Shown one piece after another: positions 55,555 to 64,000 of a DNA stretch of 64,000 nucleotides. The notes beneath the pieces are model-generated. The model searched no databases, was not told where the DNA came from, and saw nothing but the letters and a program-made list of their open reading frames with translations. A program made the translations under genes and the position numbers. This DNA comes from Promethearchaeota archaeon (lineage in GTDB: Archaea; Asgardarchaeota; Lokiarchaeia; Sigyniarchaeales; SOKP01). The stretch lies in contig JAEOTR010000030.1 in the NCBI GenBank assembly GCA_016839705.1, positions 1-64,000 on the forward strand, read 5' to 3'. How positions within the stretch are numbered: position 1 is the stretch's first letter; each line of letters opens with the position of its first letter.

Positions 55555-55596
55555 ATTAAAATAATAGAGAATACTCAGTTTGAAATCCTAATTTCT

Positions 55597-55623
55597 TCCT
55601 TTTTTAAAAAGGAGGTAACTCCT
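55597..55623 (+). promoter_or_regulatory. Overlapping alternative hairpins
   Basis: TCCTTTTT (55597-55604) complements AAAAAGGA (55606-55613); the tail of the second arm also begins AGGAG (55610-55614), which pairs with CTCCT (55619-55623) across a GTAA tetraloop. The two pairings exclude each other. It lies between the reductase stop and the DNA methyltransferase gene and may be a terminator or attenuator. Confidence 0.35.
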
Positions 55624-55756
55624 CTAAAGGAAGTAATTTTATTCTTTTATTACCAGAAGCAAATTAAGATATTTTAAGCATTTTTATTCTTTCCCTATCT
55701 TACTATATTTACTATACCATCAACTATTTAGATTCCTAAACTAATATTAAGATCAG

Positions 55757-57610
55757 ATGGTAACTAAAATCAATACTATTAGAGAAGGAGGAAAAATAGG
55801 TCAAATTTTTACTCCAAATTATATTGCTAAATTTATTGTAAAAAACTTATTTGATTTTATTCCTAGCAAGGTTAGTAACCCTCAGACATTAAGGATATTA
55901 GAACCATCTGCAGGAGAGGGCGTTTTTATTAAATTTCTTTTAAAAAATGGCTTTTCAGATATTACTGCTTATGAAATGGACAGTACTTTGAAAAATTCCT
56001 TAGTAAAATTATATCCATCTGTAAAATTCAAATTCGATAATTTCTTAGGCTCAGATCTTAATGAAAAATTTGATATAATAATCGGAAATCCTCCCTATTT
56101 AGGTCAAAACTATAATGCTGAAATTTTTCAAAATTATGTAAGAAAATACCCTATTTGCGCTAGATATTTTGTAGGAAATATGGATTTATTTTATTTTTTC
56201 ATTCACTTAGGCATAGAAAAATTGAATCCAGGTGGACTTCTCACTTATATCACAACAAATTATTGGATTACTAAATCCCAAAAAACCGGTATAAAATTAT
56301 TAAAGCCACATATATTAGATGAATGTTTTCTGCTTCAATATATCGATTTATCAAACTTAAACATATTTGAAGCCGCAAGAGGGCAACACAATTGTATTTT
56401 CGTATTACAAAAAAAGACAGAGCAAGAAAAAATTAAAAAGATAAATAAAGATATTCAAATAATTCAAACCGTAAATGCAAATAATTCTCAAAAGATAGGT
56501 GAGCTTCAGAATAAAAAAATATTCAGAGATTTAATCCAAAAAGTAGATTCTAGATATCTAAAGAAATATTTTTCAGCATTAACAAATAACAATTTACAGC
56601 GAAATCATAATTGGAACTTAATCTACCCAAAAGAAGTAAAGGAGGTTGTAACCAAAATCGAAAATTACTGTAAGAAATCAAGAAAGGTTCTAAAATTACA
56701 AGATTACTTCATTATACGAAATGGGTTGATTTTGGTTAATGATAATATTTTTATCTTAAAAGAAGGTAAGGACTTAAAAATTGAAAACAACAGCTATTAT
56801 GTTCAAATTAATGGAGAATTTATCAAACTCAATGAATTTGAAAAGGAAAGACTTAAAAAAATATACAAAAGCAAATCTATTAAATCTTATGGATATAATA
56901 ACGATAGTTTCATAGGATATTTATTATATTTCAACAAAAGCGAATTTAATCAACAATCATTAATGAAGCGAAAAAAATCTCTTGAGGAGAAGTACCCCAC
57001 TCTCACTAAATACCTTAAACAATTTGAAAAAAAATTACGAAAGATCTTAATTAACGCTAAGGAAAATCCTGAAGATTTTTATTATCCAAGAAGAGGTTCT
57101 TTTATACGAAGAACTGAAGAAGATGGGAAAGATACTTTGGTAGATCTTGAACCTTTCTACGATGATGCCCAAAAGATCTTCTTTAAATTCATTTCAAATG
57201 AAAATATTTTTGGATACTCCCATGACTCCTACTATGCCACCTCAGATACGTATTTCCTCTGGCCTTTAAAAAATAAAAATACAGACTATTTATTTACCCT
57301 TGCGTATTTAAATTCAAAACTCGTTTACTTCTTATATAAAGCTAAAAACATTGTCATCAAAAGAAGTAAAACTAAGCTCGAACATGATTTAACTGTTCCC
57401 AACCTTAAAGCTTTCGAATCTACCGAAAAAAAGGGTATAGTAGATTTGATAAGAACTCTTTCTTTTCTATTAATAAATAACAATGAGAATGATCATGCTA
57501 TAAATACTATACAAAATATTATAGATACACTATTTTTTAAGCTCTTTGACCTAGATGAAATTATACTCAATAACTTATTAAGCAAATATTATAATTTACC
57601 GTTAAACTAA
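55757..57610 (+). CDS. Adenine-specific DNA methyltransferase, Eco57I/TaqI-like
   Basis: 617 residues. GQIFTPNYIAKFIVKNL is the N-terminal signature, Glu49-PSAGEGVF the SAM-binding motif I, and Asn111-PPY the catalytic N-P-P-Y. Residues 330-560 resemble the TaqI-type target-recognition domain. No restriction endonuclease is adjacent, nor any nuclease motif at the N-terminus, so it appears to be an orphan methyltransferase or one whose partner was lost. Base composition is as AT-rich as its neighbours. The ATG at 55757 has no obvious ribosome site. Confidence 0.83.
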   Translation: MVTKINTIREGGKIGQIFTPNYIAKFIVKNLFDFIPSKVSNPQTLRILEPSAGEGVFIKFLLKNGFSDITAYEMDSTLKNSLVKLYPSVKFKFDNFLGSDLNEKFDIIIGNPPYLGQNYNAEIFQNYVRKYPICARYFVGNMDLFYFFIHLGIEKLNPGGLLTYITTNYWITKSQKTGIKLLKPHILDECFLLQYIDLSNLNIFEAARGQHNCIFVLQKKTEQEKIKKINKDIQIIQTVNANNSQKIGELQNKKIFRDLIQKVDSRYLKKYFSALTNNNLQRNHNWNLIYPKEVKEVVTKIENYCKKSRKVLKLQDYFIIRNGLILVNDNIFILKEGKDLKIENNSYYVQINGEFIKLNEFEKERLKKIYKSKSIKSYGYNNDSFIGYLLYFNKSEFNQQSLMKRKKSLEEKYPTLTKYLKQFEKKLRKILINAKENPEDFYYPRRGSFIRRTEEDGKDTLVDLEPFYDDAQKIFFKFISNENIFGYSHDSYYATSDTYFLWPLKNKNTDYLFTLAYLNSKLVYFLYKAKNIVIKRSKTKLEHDLTVPNLKAFESTEKKGIVDLIRTLSFLLINNNENDHAINTIQNIIDTLFFKLFDLDEIILNNLLSKYYNLPLN

Positions 57611-57728
57611 TCTCTTGGCGCTTTATCTCCTTATTTTTCAGAAACGATAAGTTTTTATAGATCATTTCGCATAATTTAATCATAAGTTGTCAATTAAAAA
57701 TTGACGTTTGAGAAAATCAAGGTGGTAA

Positions 57729-58349
57729 ATGTTGAAGGATGATTTTAATGATTTTATTGAAAAGATAAAGAAACATTTTAAATTAGATTCAGATATGTTT
57801 GATATTGATTTTTTATTTCTTCCAGAATCTGAAATAAAACGAGGAAGAGCTCCTGATAATGATAAAATTAAGGGTTTTAAGATCTCATATCATTTTGAGA
57901 GTGGTATGGAAAAACCAGAAATAAAAATTGAAGGAAATGTTGATAATAAGAAGGTGTGGGAATATTTGAAGAATGCTGATTTATCTAAGCTCCCAAACGT
58001 AAGAGAACTTTATGAATCCGAACCTACGCAAGAAATTGATGCAAATTCTCTCTCTTTAGAGTCTTATGAAGAAGAGTATGAAGATGATGAATTATTATTT
58101 TTAGAACCCTATTCAGAAGTATGTAATAATGAAGGATTTACTGAAGTTCTCATAGAAATTCCTGGAATTGATCAAAAAGATGTGGAAATCAGTTTCAGAG
58201 ACAAGGGAAAAGAGTTAGTTTTTAGAGCAGTAAATGAAAACAGAAAATATATGACAACGGTGGCTCTACCGTTTCAATCATCTGAAGAGAATTGTGAAAT
58301 GGAAGTAAATAATGGATTAGCTATAATAAAATTGAGTAATTCTATTTAA
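57729..58349 (+). CDS. Hsp20-like small heat-shock protein
   Basis: 206 residues. The last 80 form an alpha-crystallin/Hsp20 domain (TEVLIEIPGIDQKDVEISFRDKG, TTVALPFQ, VNNGLAIIKLS), without the usual C-terminal I-x-I anchor. The first 120 residues hold a strand-rich segment (KGFKISYHFESGMEKPEIKIEG) and an acidic linker, as in archaeal Hsp20-like proteins that precede CDC48. GGTGG lies before the ATG. 64 bases separate it from CDC48, so it probably works with that ATPase in protein quality control. Confidence 0.8.
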   Translation: MLKDDFNDFIEKIKKHFKLDSDMFDIDFLFLPESEIKRGRAPDNDKIKGFKISYHFESGMEKPEIKIEGNVDNKKVWEYLKNADLSKLPNVRELYESEPTQEIDANSLSLESYEEEYEDDELLFLEPYSEVCNNEGFTEVLIEIPGIDQKDVEISFRDKGKELVFRAVNENRKYMTTVALPFQSSEENCEMEVNNGLAIIKLSNSI

Positions 58350-58413
58350 AAATTAGATAATTAGATTTATTTATTGTAAATAACCTAATATTAAGTGAGG
58401 AGTTGAAAAAAGT

Positions 58414-60639
58414 ATGAGTGGAATAACTCGTGAATATAAAGGAGATGGGAAAAAAGTAAGAATTAGAGATGCCTATAAAGGTGATGCGGGGAGGGGTAGG
58501 ATCCGAATTGATCCTCTTGTAATTGAAGAGATGAATCTTAAAACTGGTGATGTTATTGAAATTATTCATTCTGTAGCGAATAAAAAAACCGCAGCATTGT
58601 TGTATCCGGGAAAAGATGAAGATAAAGGATCTAATTCTCTACGAATAGATTCTTCATTACGGCGGAATCTAAATGCTTCCTTAGATGATATTGTAGAAAT
58701 TCGTAAGATAGATGCAAGTTTAGCTGAAAGAATAACATTTGCGGGAGTAGAAGAGTCAGTAATCATAAGAGATCCAAACCGTTTAGTAAGGATGTTAGAA
58801 AATCGTGTAATTACTAAGGGTGATATTTTAAGTTTCAATGCAATGGGTAGAAGGATTGATTTTATAGTTGTTGATTATGCACCCAGAGCAGATGCTGTAC
58901 GGATCCATTTAGAAACTAAAATTACGATTTCTGAAAAAACTCATAAAGAATTAGAGGAATTAGAAGGTAGGAGAGTTACTTATGAAGATATAGGTGGTTT
59001 AGAAGAAGAAATTCAGAAAATTCGCGAAATGATTGAATTACCAATTCGACATCCTGAGTTGTTTAAAAGAATAGGCATCGATCCCCCTAAGGGTGTGTTA
59101 CTCCATGGACCACCTGGTACTGGAAAAACACTACTTGCTCGAGCAGTTGCGTATGAAACTGAAGCACATTTTATAACCATAAGTGGCCCTGAAATCATGA
59201 GTAAATTTTATGGTCAAAGTGAAGAAAATCTAAGAAAAGTATTTGAAGAAGCAAAAGACATGTCACCTTCAATTATCTTTATCGATGAGTTAGATTCAAT
59301 TGCTCCTAAAAGAGGTGAAGTTACAGGGGAAGTTGAAAGACGAGTTGTTGCTCAATTACTTTCATTATTAGACGGTTTAGAGGGAAGAGGTGAAGTCATT
59401 GTTATTGGAGCAACAAATCGGGTTAATGATATCGATCCCGCGCTTCGACGTCCCGGCAGATTTGATAGAGAAATTGAGATTGGGGTTCCCGATACTGATG
59501 GTAGATATGATATTCTATTAATTCATACTCGTGGAATGCCTTTACATACCGATGTTGATTTACGTCTCATGGCTGAAAAAACACACGGATTTGTGGGTGC
59601 AGACGTGGAAGCATTAGCAAAGGAAGCCGCTATGCTGGCAATAAGAGATATATTACCAAACATCGATTTAGATAAACCAATTCCACCGGAAGTGTTAATG
59701 GACCTTGAAATAGTTATGAAAAACTTTCAATCAGCATTGAATAGTATTGAACCTTCAGCGTTAAGAGAAGTTTTAATAATTCAACCATCTGAAACTTGGG
59801 ATGACATAGGCGGTTTAGAGGAAGCAACCCAACAATTAAGAGAAGTAATTGAATGGCCACTGAAATATCCAGAGCTATTCAATCATTTAAATTCAAAACC
59901 CCCGAACGGAATCTTACTTTTTGGCCCTCCTGGAACAGGAAAAACATTGCTCGCCAAAGCTTTAGCGCATGAAAGTGAGGTTAATTTTATTTCTGTGAAA
60001 GGACCAGAATTTTTATCCAAATGGGTTGGTGAAAGCGAAAAAGCGGTAAGAGAAACTTTTCGGAAAGCGAGGGCTGCAGCACCATGTATTATATTCTTTG
60101 ATGAAATAGATGCAATTGCTGGGATGAGGGGAAGATTTGCAAGTTCCCAAGTAACTGAGCAAGTGGTTTCACAATTACTCACAGAAATGGATGGTTTGGA
60201 AGGCCTAAAGGATGTTATTTTACTTGCAGCAACGAATCGGCCAGATATGCTTGATCCCGCTTTATTGCGTTCAGGAAGATTCGGCAGGCATATCGAGATT
60301 CCATTACCAGATAAAGAAGCACGAGTCGAGATATTCAAAATTCACCTGATGAATAAACCTTTAGCATCTGATGTCGATATTAGTCAAATGGCACAAGAAT
60401 TAGAAGGTTATACGGGAGCAGATATCCAGGCAATTTGTGAAGAAGCTACACTTTTAACTATTCGAAAAGCTGTATTAAATAAAAACATCACTACTCAAGA
60501 TGCCACTTCTCTAAGAAATGTAAAAATTTCAAACGCAGAATTCGAGGAAGCATCTGAAAAAATCTTAAAATCTGCAGAAAAAGCACGAGTTTCTCATGAA
60601 AGTTATTCACAAGAACCCTCAGAAGAATTATATCGCTAA
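58414..60639 (+). CDS. cdc48: CDC48/p97 AAA+ ATPase
   Basis: 741 residues, full length. The N domain (1-180) has [18 protein letters not shown]1 has Walker A GPPGTGKT at 232-239 with IIFIDELDS and an [11 protein letters not shown] sensor region; D2 has GPPGTGKT at 504-511 with IIFFDEIDA and [11 protein letters not shown]. It unfolds substrates by threading through its hexamer pore and in archaea feeds the proteasome. It sits between Hsp20 and a winged-helix regulator. GAGGAG precedes the ATG by 11 nt. Confidence 0.96.
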   Translation: MSGITREYKGDGKKVRIRDAYKGDAGRGRIRIDPLVIEEMNLKTGDVIEIIHSVANKKTAALLYPGKDEDKGSNSLRIDSSLRRNLNASLDDIVEIRKIDASLAERITFAGVEESVIIRDPNRLVRMLENRVITKGDILSFNAMGRRIDFIVVDYAPRADAVRIHLETKITISEKTHKELEELEGRRVTYEDIGGLEEEIQKIREMIELPIRHPELFKRIGIDPPKGVLLHGPPGTGKTLLARAVAYETEAHFITISGPEIMSKFYGQSEENLRKVFEEAKDMSPSIIFIDELDSIAPKRGEVTGEVERRVVAQLLSLLDGLEGRGEVIVIGATNRVNDIDPALRRPGRFDREIEIGVPDTDGRYDILLIHTRGMPLHTDVDLRLMAEKTHGFVGADVEALAKEAAMLAIRDILPNIDLDKPIPPEVLMDLEIVMKNFQSALNSIEPSALREVLIIQPSETWDDIGGLEEATQQLREVIEWPLKYPELFNHLNSKPPNGILLFGPPGTGKTLLAKALAHESEVNFISVKGPEFLSKWVGESEKAVRETFRKARAAAPCIIFFDEIDAIAGMRGRFASSQVTEQVVSQLLTEMDGLEGLKDVILLAATNRPDMLDPALLRSGRFGRHIEIPLPDKEARVEIFKIHLMNKPLASDVDISQMAQELEGYTGADIQAICEEATLLTIRKAVLNKNITTQDATSLRNVKISNAEFEEASEKILKSAEKARVSHESYSQEPSEELYR

Positions 60640-60685
60640 AATTGAAATCATTTCTATAAATTAAAAAAAAGGAGGAGAAATTCTA

Positions 60686-61474
60686 ATGGAATTGGAAGAA
60701 CAAGGTGGAGGAAAATTGTTTCTTAGTTTGGATAATTTATTAGAAATATTGGGAAACCCAACAAGACGAATTATCCTCTCTAAATTAGCTAAAGTACCAC
60801 TAGGTGCTTCAGAATTAGCAGCCTCATTTGGCACAAAGATTTCAAGGCAGGCGATACACTCGCAACTTAAAACGCTTACTGATTATAATATTATTGAAAG
60901 TATTGGCGAAGATCCAAGAAATATTAAATACAGAATTAAGAGTAATCTTTCTTTAAGAATTAATATTACTCCTGATTATTATAGTATCAAATATGATGTG
61001 TCTAAAATTGATGACTTGTCAGAAAACCTGAAACTAAAGGATATTAGCTGTCACGTTGATTATCAGAAAATTAATATTCCTAGTGAGAAACTAAGATTTC
61101 TGGGGGAAAGAATAAGAGAAGTTGAACAAAATATAAGTGAGTTAGAAGCTGAAAGAAATTCTCTACTCCGTACTAAAGAATGCTTTATAGTTGAGCTAAA
61201 AAAAATAATGATAGACCTATATGACAAAGACGTCAAAAAGAGAGAGCAACCGAATTTAGAAAAGGAAATCTTCTACACACTCTTTTATAATCCAATTAAA
61301 TATTTTAAAAGAATAAATATCGATACATTGCTAGATGATATTTTTTTCTCAGATATGGGAAATATAAGAAGAGCTCAAAATAGAATATCTGTAAATTACC
61401 TATTAAGAGATTTATCTAAACTGATGGATTTCATGTATGAAGATGAAGAAGATTTTTTCTTCTTTGATATATAA
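60686..61474 (+). CDS. ArsR-like winged-helix regulator
   Basis: 262 residues. Residues 14-85 are a winged helix of ArsR type (ILGNPTRRIILSKLAKVPLGASELAASFG, then SRQAIHSQLKTLTDYNIIESIGEDPR), without metal-binding cysteines in the recognition helix. A coiled-coil stretch near residues 145-175 and an acidic tail (EDEEDFFFFDI) follow. AAAGGAGGAG precedes the ATG and it starts 46 bases after CDC48, so it is probably cotranscribed and may control the quality-control row. Confidence 0.78.
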   Translation: MELEEQGGGKLFLSLDNLLEILGNPTRRIILSKLAKVPLGASELAASFGTKISRQAIHSQLKTLTDYNIIESIGEDPRNIKYRIKSNLSLRINITPDYYSIKYDVSKIDDLSENLKLKDISCHVDYQKINIPSEKLRFLGERIREVEQNISELEAERNSLLRTKECFIVELKKIMIDLYDKDVKKREQPNLEKEIFYTLFYNPIKYFKRINIDTLLDDIFFSDMGNIRRAQNRISVNYLLRDLSKLMDFMYEDEEDFFFFDI

Positions 61475-61507
61475 AAATAAAAACATAATTTTATTGAGGT
61501 AATCATA

Positions 61508-62008
61508 ATAGATTTCAACGAATTAAAAAAAAAAATGCCGGAAATTTTTGAAAAAGTAAAAAAAGATGTTCTAAAAACAACAGGAAGGAAAAGAGCCGGT
61601 CTTACTTTAGGATTAATCGAAATGGGGATGTATCAAGGTGGTTTTATTGGTGGAATGCATTTTTCTCCAGGAACGGATATTGTAATGAATAAAACTCCTT
61701 TAAAAATTCTCCTCGAACAGCAACCTTATGAAATAGTTTGGGCTTATACTTATCATATTCTTTTACATGAATATGTTCATTCATTAGGTGCCCTGAATGA
61801 ACATCAATGTCGAGATATTACCTTAAGAATTAGTGAAGCGATATTCAAAGAAGCTGACCATCCCACAATTATACTTGCAAAAAAAGGTATCGGTGCATTT
61901 TTCCCTAATTTACAGTTAATTTATGCGCCGCCAGATCTTAAGCCAGATGGACGGCCAATTGAATATATTGATGATTTTGACAGTGGAAGTTATGATTATT
62001 ATTCATAG
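61508..62008 (+). CDS. Putative HExxH metallopeptidase-like protein (probable AUA start)
   Basis: About 166 residues. TYHILLHEYVHSLGALNEHQCRDI has HExxH followed by an acidic/His patch, as in zincin peptidases with a third ligand nearby; numbered from the ATG at 61535 these are His78, Glu79 and His82, with Glu89/His90 as third-ligand candidates. GAGGT at 61496-61500 lies 7 nt before an in-frame ATA at 61508, while the ATG at 61535 is 34 nt away and would cut the opening amphipathic helix (DFNELKKKMPEIFEKVKK). No signal peptide. Last in the Hsp20-CDC48-regulator row. Peptidase activity is inferred from the motif. Confidence 0.6.
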   Translation: MDFNELKKKMPEIFEKVKKDVLKTTGRKRAGLTLGLIEMGMYQGGFIGGMHFSPGTDIVMNKTPLKILLEQQPYEIVWAYTYHILLHEYVHSLGALNEHQCRDITLRISEAIFKEADHPTIILAKKGIGAFFPNLQLIYAPPDLKPDGRPIEYIDDFDSGSYDYYS

Positions 62009-62030
62009 AGTATTTTCCAATTAAATCACA

Positions 62031-62393
62031 TTATTGCTTTAAGCAACTGTTTAATATATTTATCAATTTCTTATGTGTAAAAGGTTTATCTAAAAATCCC
62101 ATTGCTCCTTGAAGGTAAACTTCCTCTTTTATTGTTTTGTCTGCGCTTGCAAATATTATTCTTGAAGTCTTATCAATTTCTAAGATTTCATGTAAAGCAT
62201 CAATCCCGTTTTTAATTGGCATGCGATAATCTAGTATAATGATATCAGGTTTTTCTTCAAATGATTTAAACATTTTTATTGCTTTATCTCCATTATTAGC
62301 AATTCCTAATACCTGAAATCCTGACATTTTTAGAAGTAATCCATATAATCTTTGAAGATCTCTATCATCCCCAGCAATAAAAATTGTTTTTAT
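62031..62393 (-). CDS. Stand-alone response regulator receiver protein (probable AUA start)
   Basis: 121 residues. The receiver domain needs its first strand and acidic pocket, which are encoded upstream of the ATG at 62327: KTIFIAGDDRDLQRLY supplies them, in the same frame. The only start with a ribosome site is ATA at 62393, 7 nt after GGGGGAG. Downstream are the phospho-acceptor Asp in IIILDYRMP, the switch Ser in IIFASADK, and the Lys of DKPF. An isolated receiver without output domain; the kinases at 51311 and 52285 are candidate partners. Convergent with the zincin gene. Confidence 0.75.
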   Translation of the reverse strand: MKTIFIAGDDRDLQRLYGLLLKMSGFQVLGIANNGDKAIKMFKSFEEKPDIIILDYRMPIKNGIDALHEILEIDKTSRIIFASADKTIKEEVYLQGAMGFLDKPFTHKKLINILNSCLKQ

Positions 62394-62716
62394 ATTAAAT
62401 CTCCCCCATTACTAGCAAAACGAAATTAGCACCTACGCATTATTTATCTTTTGCTCTATCCTTTACCCAAATAGGCCTGTTATTTTTCGGTATGATATAA
62501 TTTGATATTTTATTCGTACTAAACATTAGCAACATTAATCGTATTTATGCTTAACTTTTTAGTCATAAAAGTTGAAAGTTTTTTTCTAAAAATCAAATTT
62601 AGATAAAAATTGTGATATATTATCGAAAGATTTTTTTTCTCTTGTTTTTTAGATGAACCTAGAGAATCTTTTATTTAATTTTAATAAATTATTGAGAATC
62701 TATAATATCTGAACGA

Positions 62717-63793
62717 GTGATCGAGATTTCAAAAAGTGTAACTGATGATAAAGACCTTGAAGAAGAAGAAATTGAAAAAAATATTGATATTAGTTCAGAT
62801 CAATTGATACTTAAATGGAAGTTTCAAAATGTTAATAAAAAGCTAACTTATGACATAAAAAAATGTATCGGGTGTTCTTTGTGCAAAATAGTCTGCCCTG
62901 TTGATGCTATAGAACTTGGTCCTATCCCTGACATAGCTCAAGGTATACTGGATGATAGTAATCCACAAATTCTGATAGATCATGAAAAATGTTGTTATTG
63001 TATGTTGTGTGCTGTGATTTGCCCAAACGACGCATTCCATGAGGATATTACACCTCTAGAACAAATCGATTTGGATGAATTCCCCTCTATTGGAAAGTTC
63101 TTCAAAATTGATATTAGTAAATGTATAGAAGATAAAAAAAGTGAAATATGCCAATTATGTTTAAAGGTAAGAGATAGGAATAATATTAGGGACTATTTCA
63201 AAATTCAAAAAGAGTGTCCTACCAAATGCTTTCAAATTACATCCCCAATTGAAGGAGAAGTAGTAATAAAAAAAAATATGCTTCATAAATGTGATCCTCA
63301 AGGGTGTAAAGCTTGTGTAAATATCTGTCCTACTGAATCCTTTTTTATTCCAGAAAAAGCAGAAGATGTTAAAAAATATGGAAAAATAGCGTGCAATGAA
63401 GAAGAATGCTTTTATTGTGGAGCCTGTGAAAATTCCTGCCCCGATGATTTGATCCTTGTTAAAAGGAAAAATATTGAAATTAATGATCCCAAAAAATCTG
63501 GAAACTATCCTTGGATAAGGGGTTGGATCAAAAACATCAAAGAAATAATGAGGAAAAGACTTGTTTATGGTAAAGAGCAAATACAAATCCCTGTTATTGA
63601 AGAAGAAGTTAAAAAAATCACAAAAAGAATTGAAGAAACAATCCCCCAACTATCAAAAGAAGATAGGAAAAAATTAGCTGAACTAAATGATAAAGTTCAA
63701 TCATTCCTCAAATCTTCAAAAATTCGATATTGGATAAAAGATAAAAAAACAGATAAAGTAAGAAAAGAATTAAGTAAAATCCTAAATCAATAA
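62717..63793 (+). CDS. Polyferredoxin, FwdF-like
   Basis: 358 residues with many [4Fe-4S] motifs: Cys50-x2-Cys53-x2-Cys56-x3-Cys60-P, then CCYCMLCAVICP, an irregular CQLC...ECPTKC, CDPQGCKACVNICP and CFYCGACENSCP. Four to six clusters are expected. Size and motif order recall the FwdF polyferredoxin of formylmethanofuran dehydrogenase, but the last 110 residues are helical and lysine-rich without cysteines, so another electron carrier is possible. No Fwd catalytic subunit is in the window. GTG at 62717 is the first usable start. Confidence 0.78.
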   Translation: MIEISKSVTDDKDLEEEEIEKNIDISSDQLILKWKFQNVNKKLTYDIKKCIGCSLCKIVCPVDAIELGPIPDIAQGILDDSNPQILIDHEKCCYCMLCAVICPNDAFHEDITPLEQIDLDEFPSIGKFFKIDISKCIEDKKSEICQLCLKVRDRNNIRDYFKIQKECPTKCFQITSPIEGEVVIKKNMLHKCDPQGCKACVNICPTESFFIPEKAEDVKKYGKIACNEEECFYCGACENSCPDDLILVKRKNIEINDPKKSGNYPWIRGWIKNIKEIMRKRLVYGKEQIQIPVIEEEVKKITKRIEETIPQLSKEDRKKLAELNDKVQSFLKSSKIRYWIKDKKTDKVRKELSKILNQ

Positions 63794-63886
63794 AACTAGC
63801 TTAAAATTCTCCTTGTTTAAATAGATTCTATTAGAATTAACATAAATTAAGTTAATTCACCTAATTACTTATTAAAGGTTTTCAAA

Positions 63887-64000
63887 ATGATATTGAAGTT
63901 AAAAGTCAAAGATAAAAAAAAGAAAAGGATCATTGCTTGGATTCAAAAATCCAAAGAATTCGATGATAATATCCAACAGGTATTTCAATTTTTTGAAGGA
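63887..64000 (+). CDS. 5' part of a gene cut by the window edge
   Basis: An ATG at 63887 opens a frame that stays open for 38 codons to the end. The start is basic (KLKVKDKKKKRIIAWIQKSK). TTAAAGGT upstream may be its ribosome site. Too short to identify. Confidence 0.4.
   Translation, partial: MILKLKVKDKKKKRIIAWIQKSKEFDDNIQQVFQFFEG

Overview
The window is AT-rich (about one third GC by eye), gene-dense archaeal DNA, most likely from an Asgard archaeon close to Lokiarchaeia. Pointers are a gelsolin-like domain protein (30136), a Roadblock/LC7 protein next to an MglA-type small GTPase (168-1399), a second GTPase (6951), longin-like proteins (9451, 47219), CDC48 with Hsp20, archaeal TATA boxes with leaderless genes, and catabolic and one-carbon enzymes typical of these anaerobes. 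No rRNA, tRNA, CRISPR array or intact insertion sequence was seen.

Layout. 1-7.5 kb: Roadblock/GTPase pair, a NYN/PIN-like RNase-domain protein, a protein with a W-x-P-K domain, a CoiA-like nuclease, tungsten aldehyde:ferredoxin oxidoreductase and a GTPase. 7.5-16.8 kb: a 17-codon hydrophobic ORF with a stem-loop, amidohydrolase, longin-like protein, SMP-30 protein, S9 peptidase, glycyl radical enzyme and two small proteins. 17-26.6 kb: MFS transporter, two RidA remnants, alpha/beta hydrolase divergent from a double winged-helix regulator, membrane proteins, crotonase, thioesterase, a phased T-tract array and a pseudogene with two nonsense codons. 26.9-36.4 kb: acyl-CoA synthetase, TIGR04076 protein, metallo-hydrolase, gelsolin protein, two paralogous alcohol dehydrogenases flanking a membrane protein, carboxylesterase, and a repeat-rich gap with a metallo-hydrolase remnant. 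36.4-47.8 kb: MetV-MetF, PAS protein, CDF-like membrane protein, GH2 glycosidase, and a one-carbon cluster (novel domain protein, dihydrolipoyl dehydrogenase, methylene-tetrahydropterin dehydrogenase fused to the same novel domain). 47.9-57.6 kb: methyltransferase, metallo-hydrolase, two histidine kinases, a flavin disulfide reductase and an orphan adenine DNA methyltransferase. 57.7-64 kb: Hsp20, CDC48, winged-helix regulator and HExxH protein in one row, then a lone response regulator, a polyferredoxin and a truncated gene.

Together the metabolic genes suggest an anaerobe that breaks down organic matter (aldehydes, acyl-CoAs, glycosides, peptides) and moves one-carbon units through folate-type carriers with ferredoxin and NAD(P) as electron carriers.

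The least expected pattern is translational. At least five genes have a good Shine-Dalgarno sequence followed, 7-8 nt later, by an in-frame AUA, while the nearest AUG/GUG/UUG is badly placed, lacks a ribosome site or cuts a domain. AUA may be a real start codon here. Other points worth attention are the methylene-tetrahydropterin dehydrogenase fusion cluster and the Hsp20-CDC48-regulator-zincin row.
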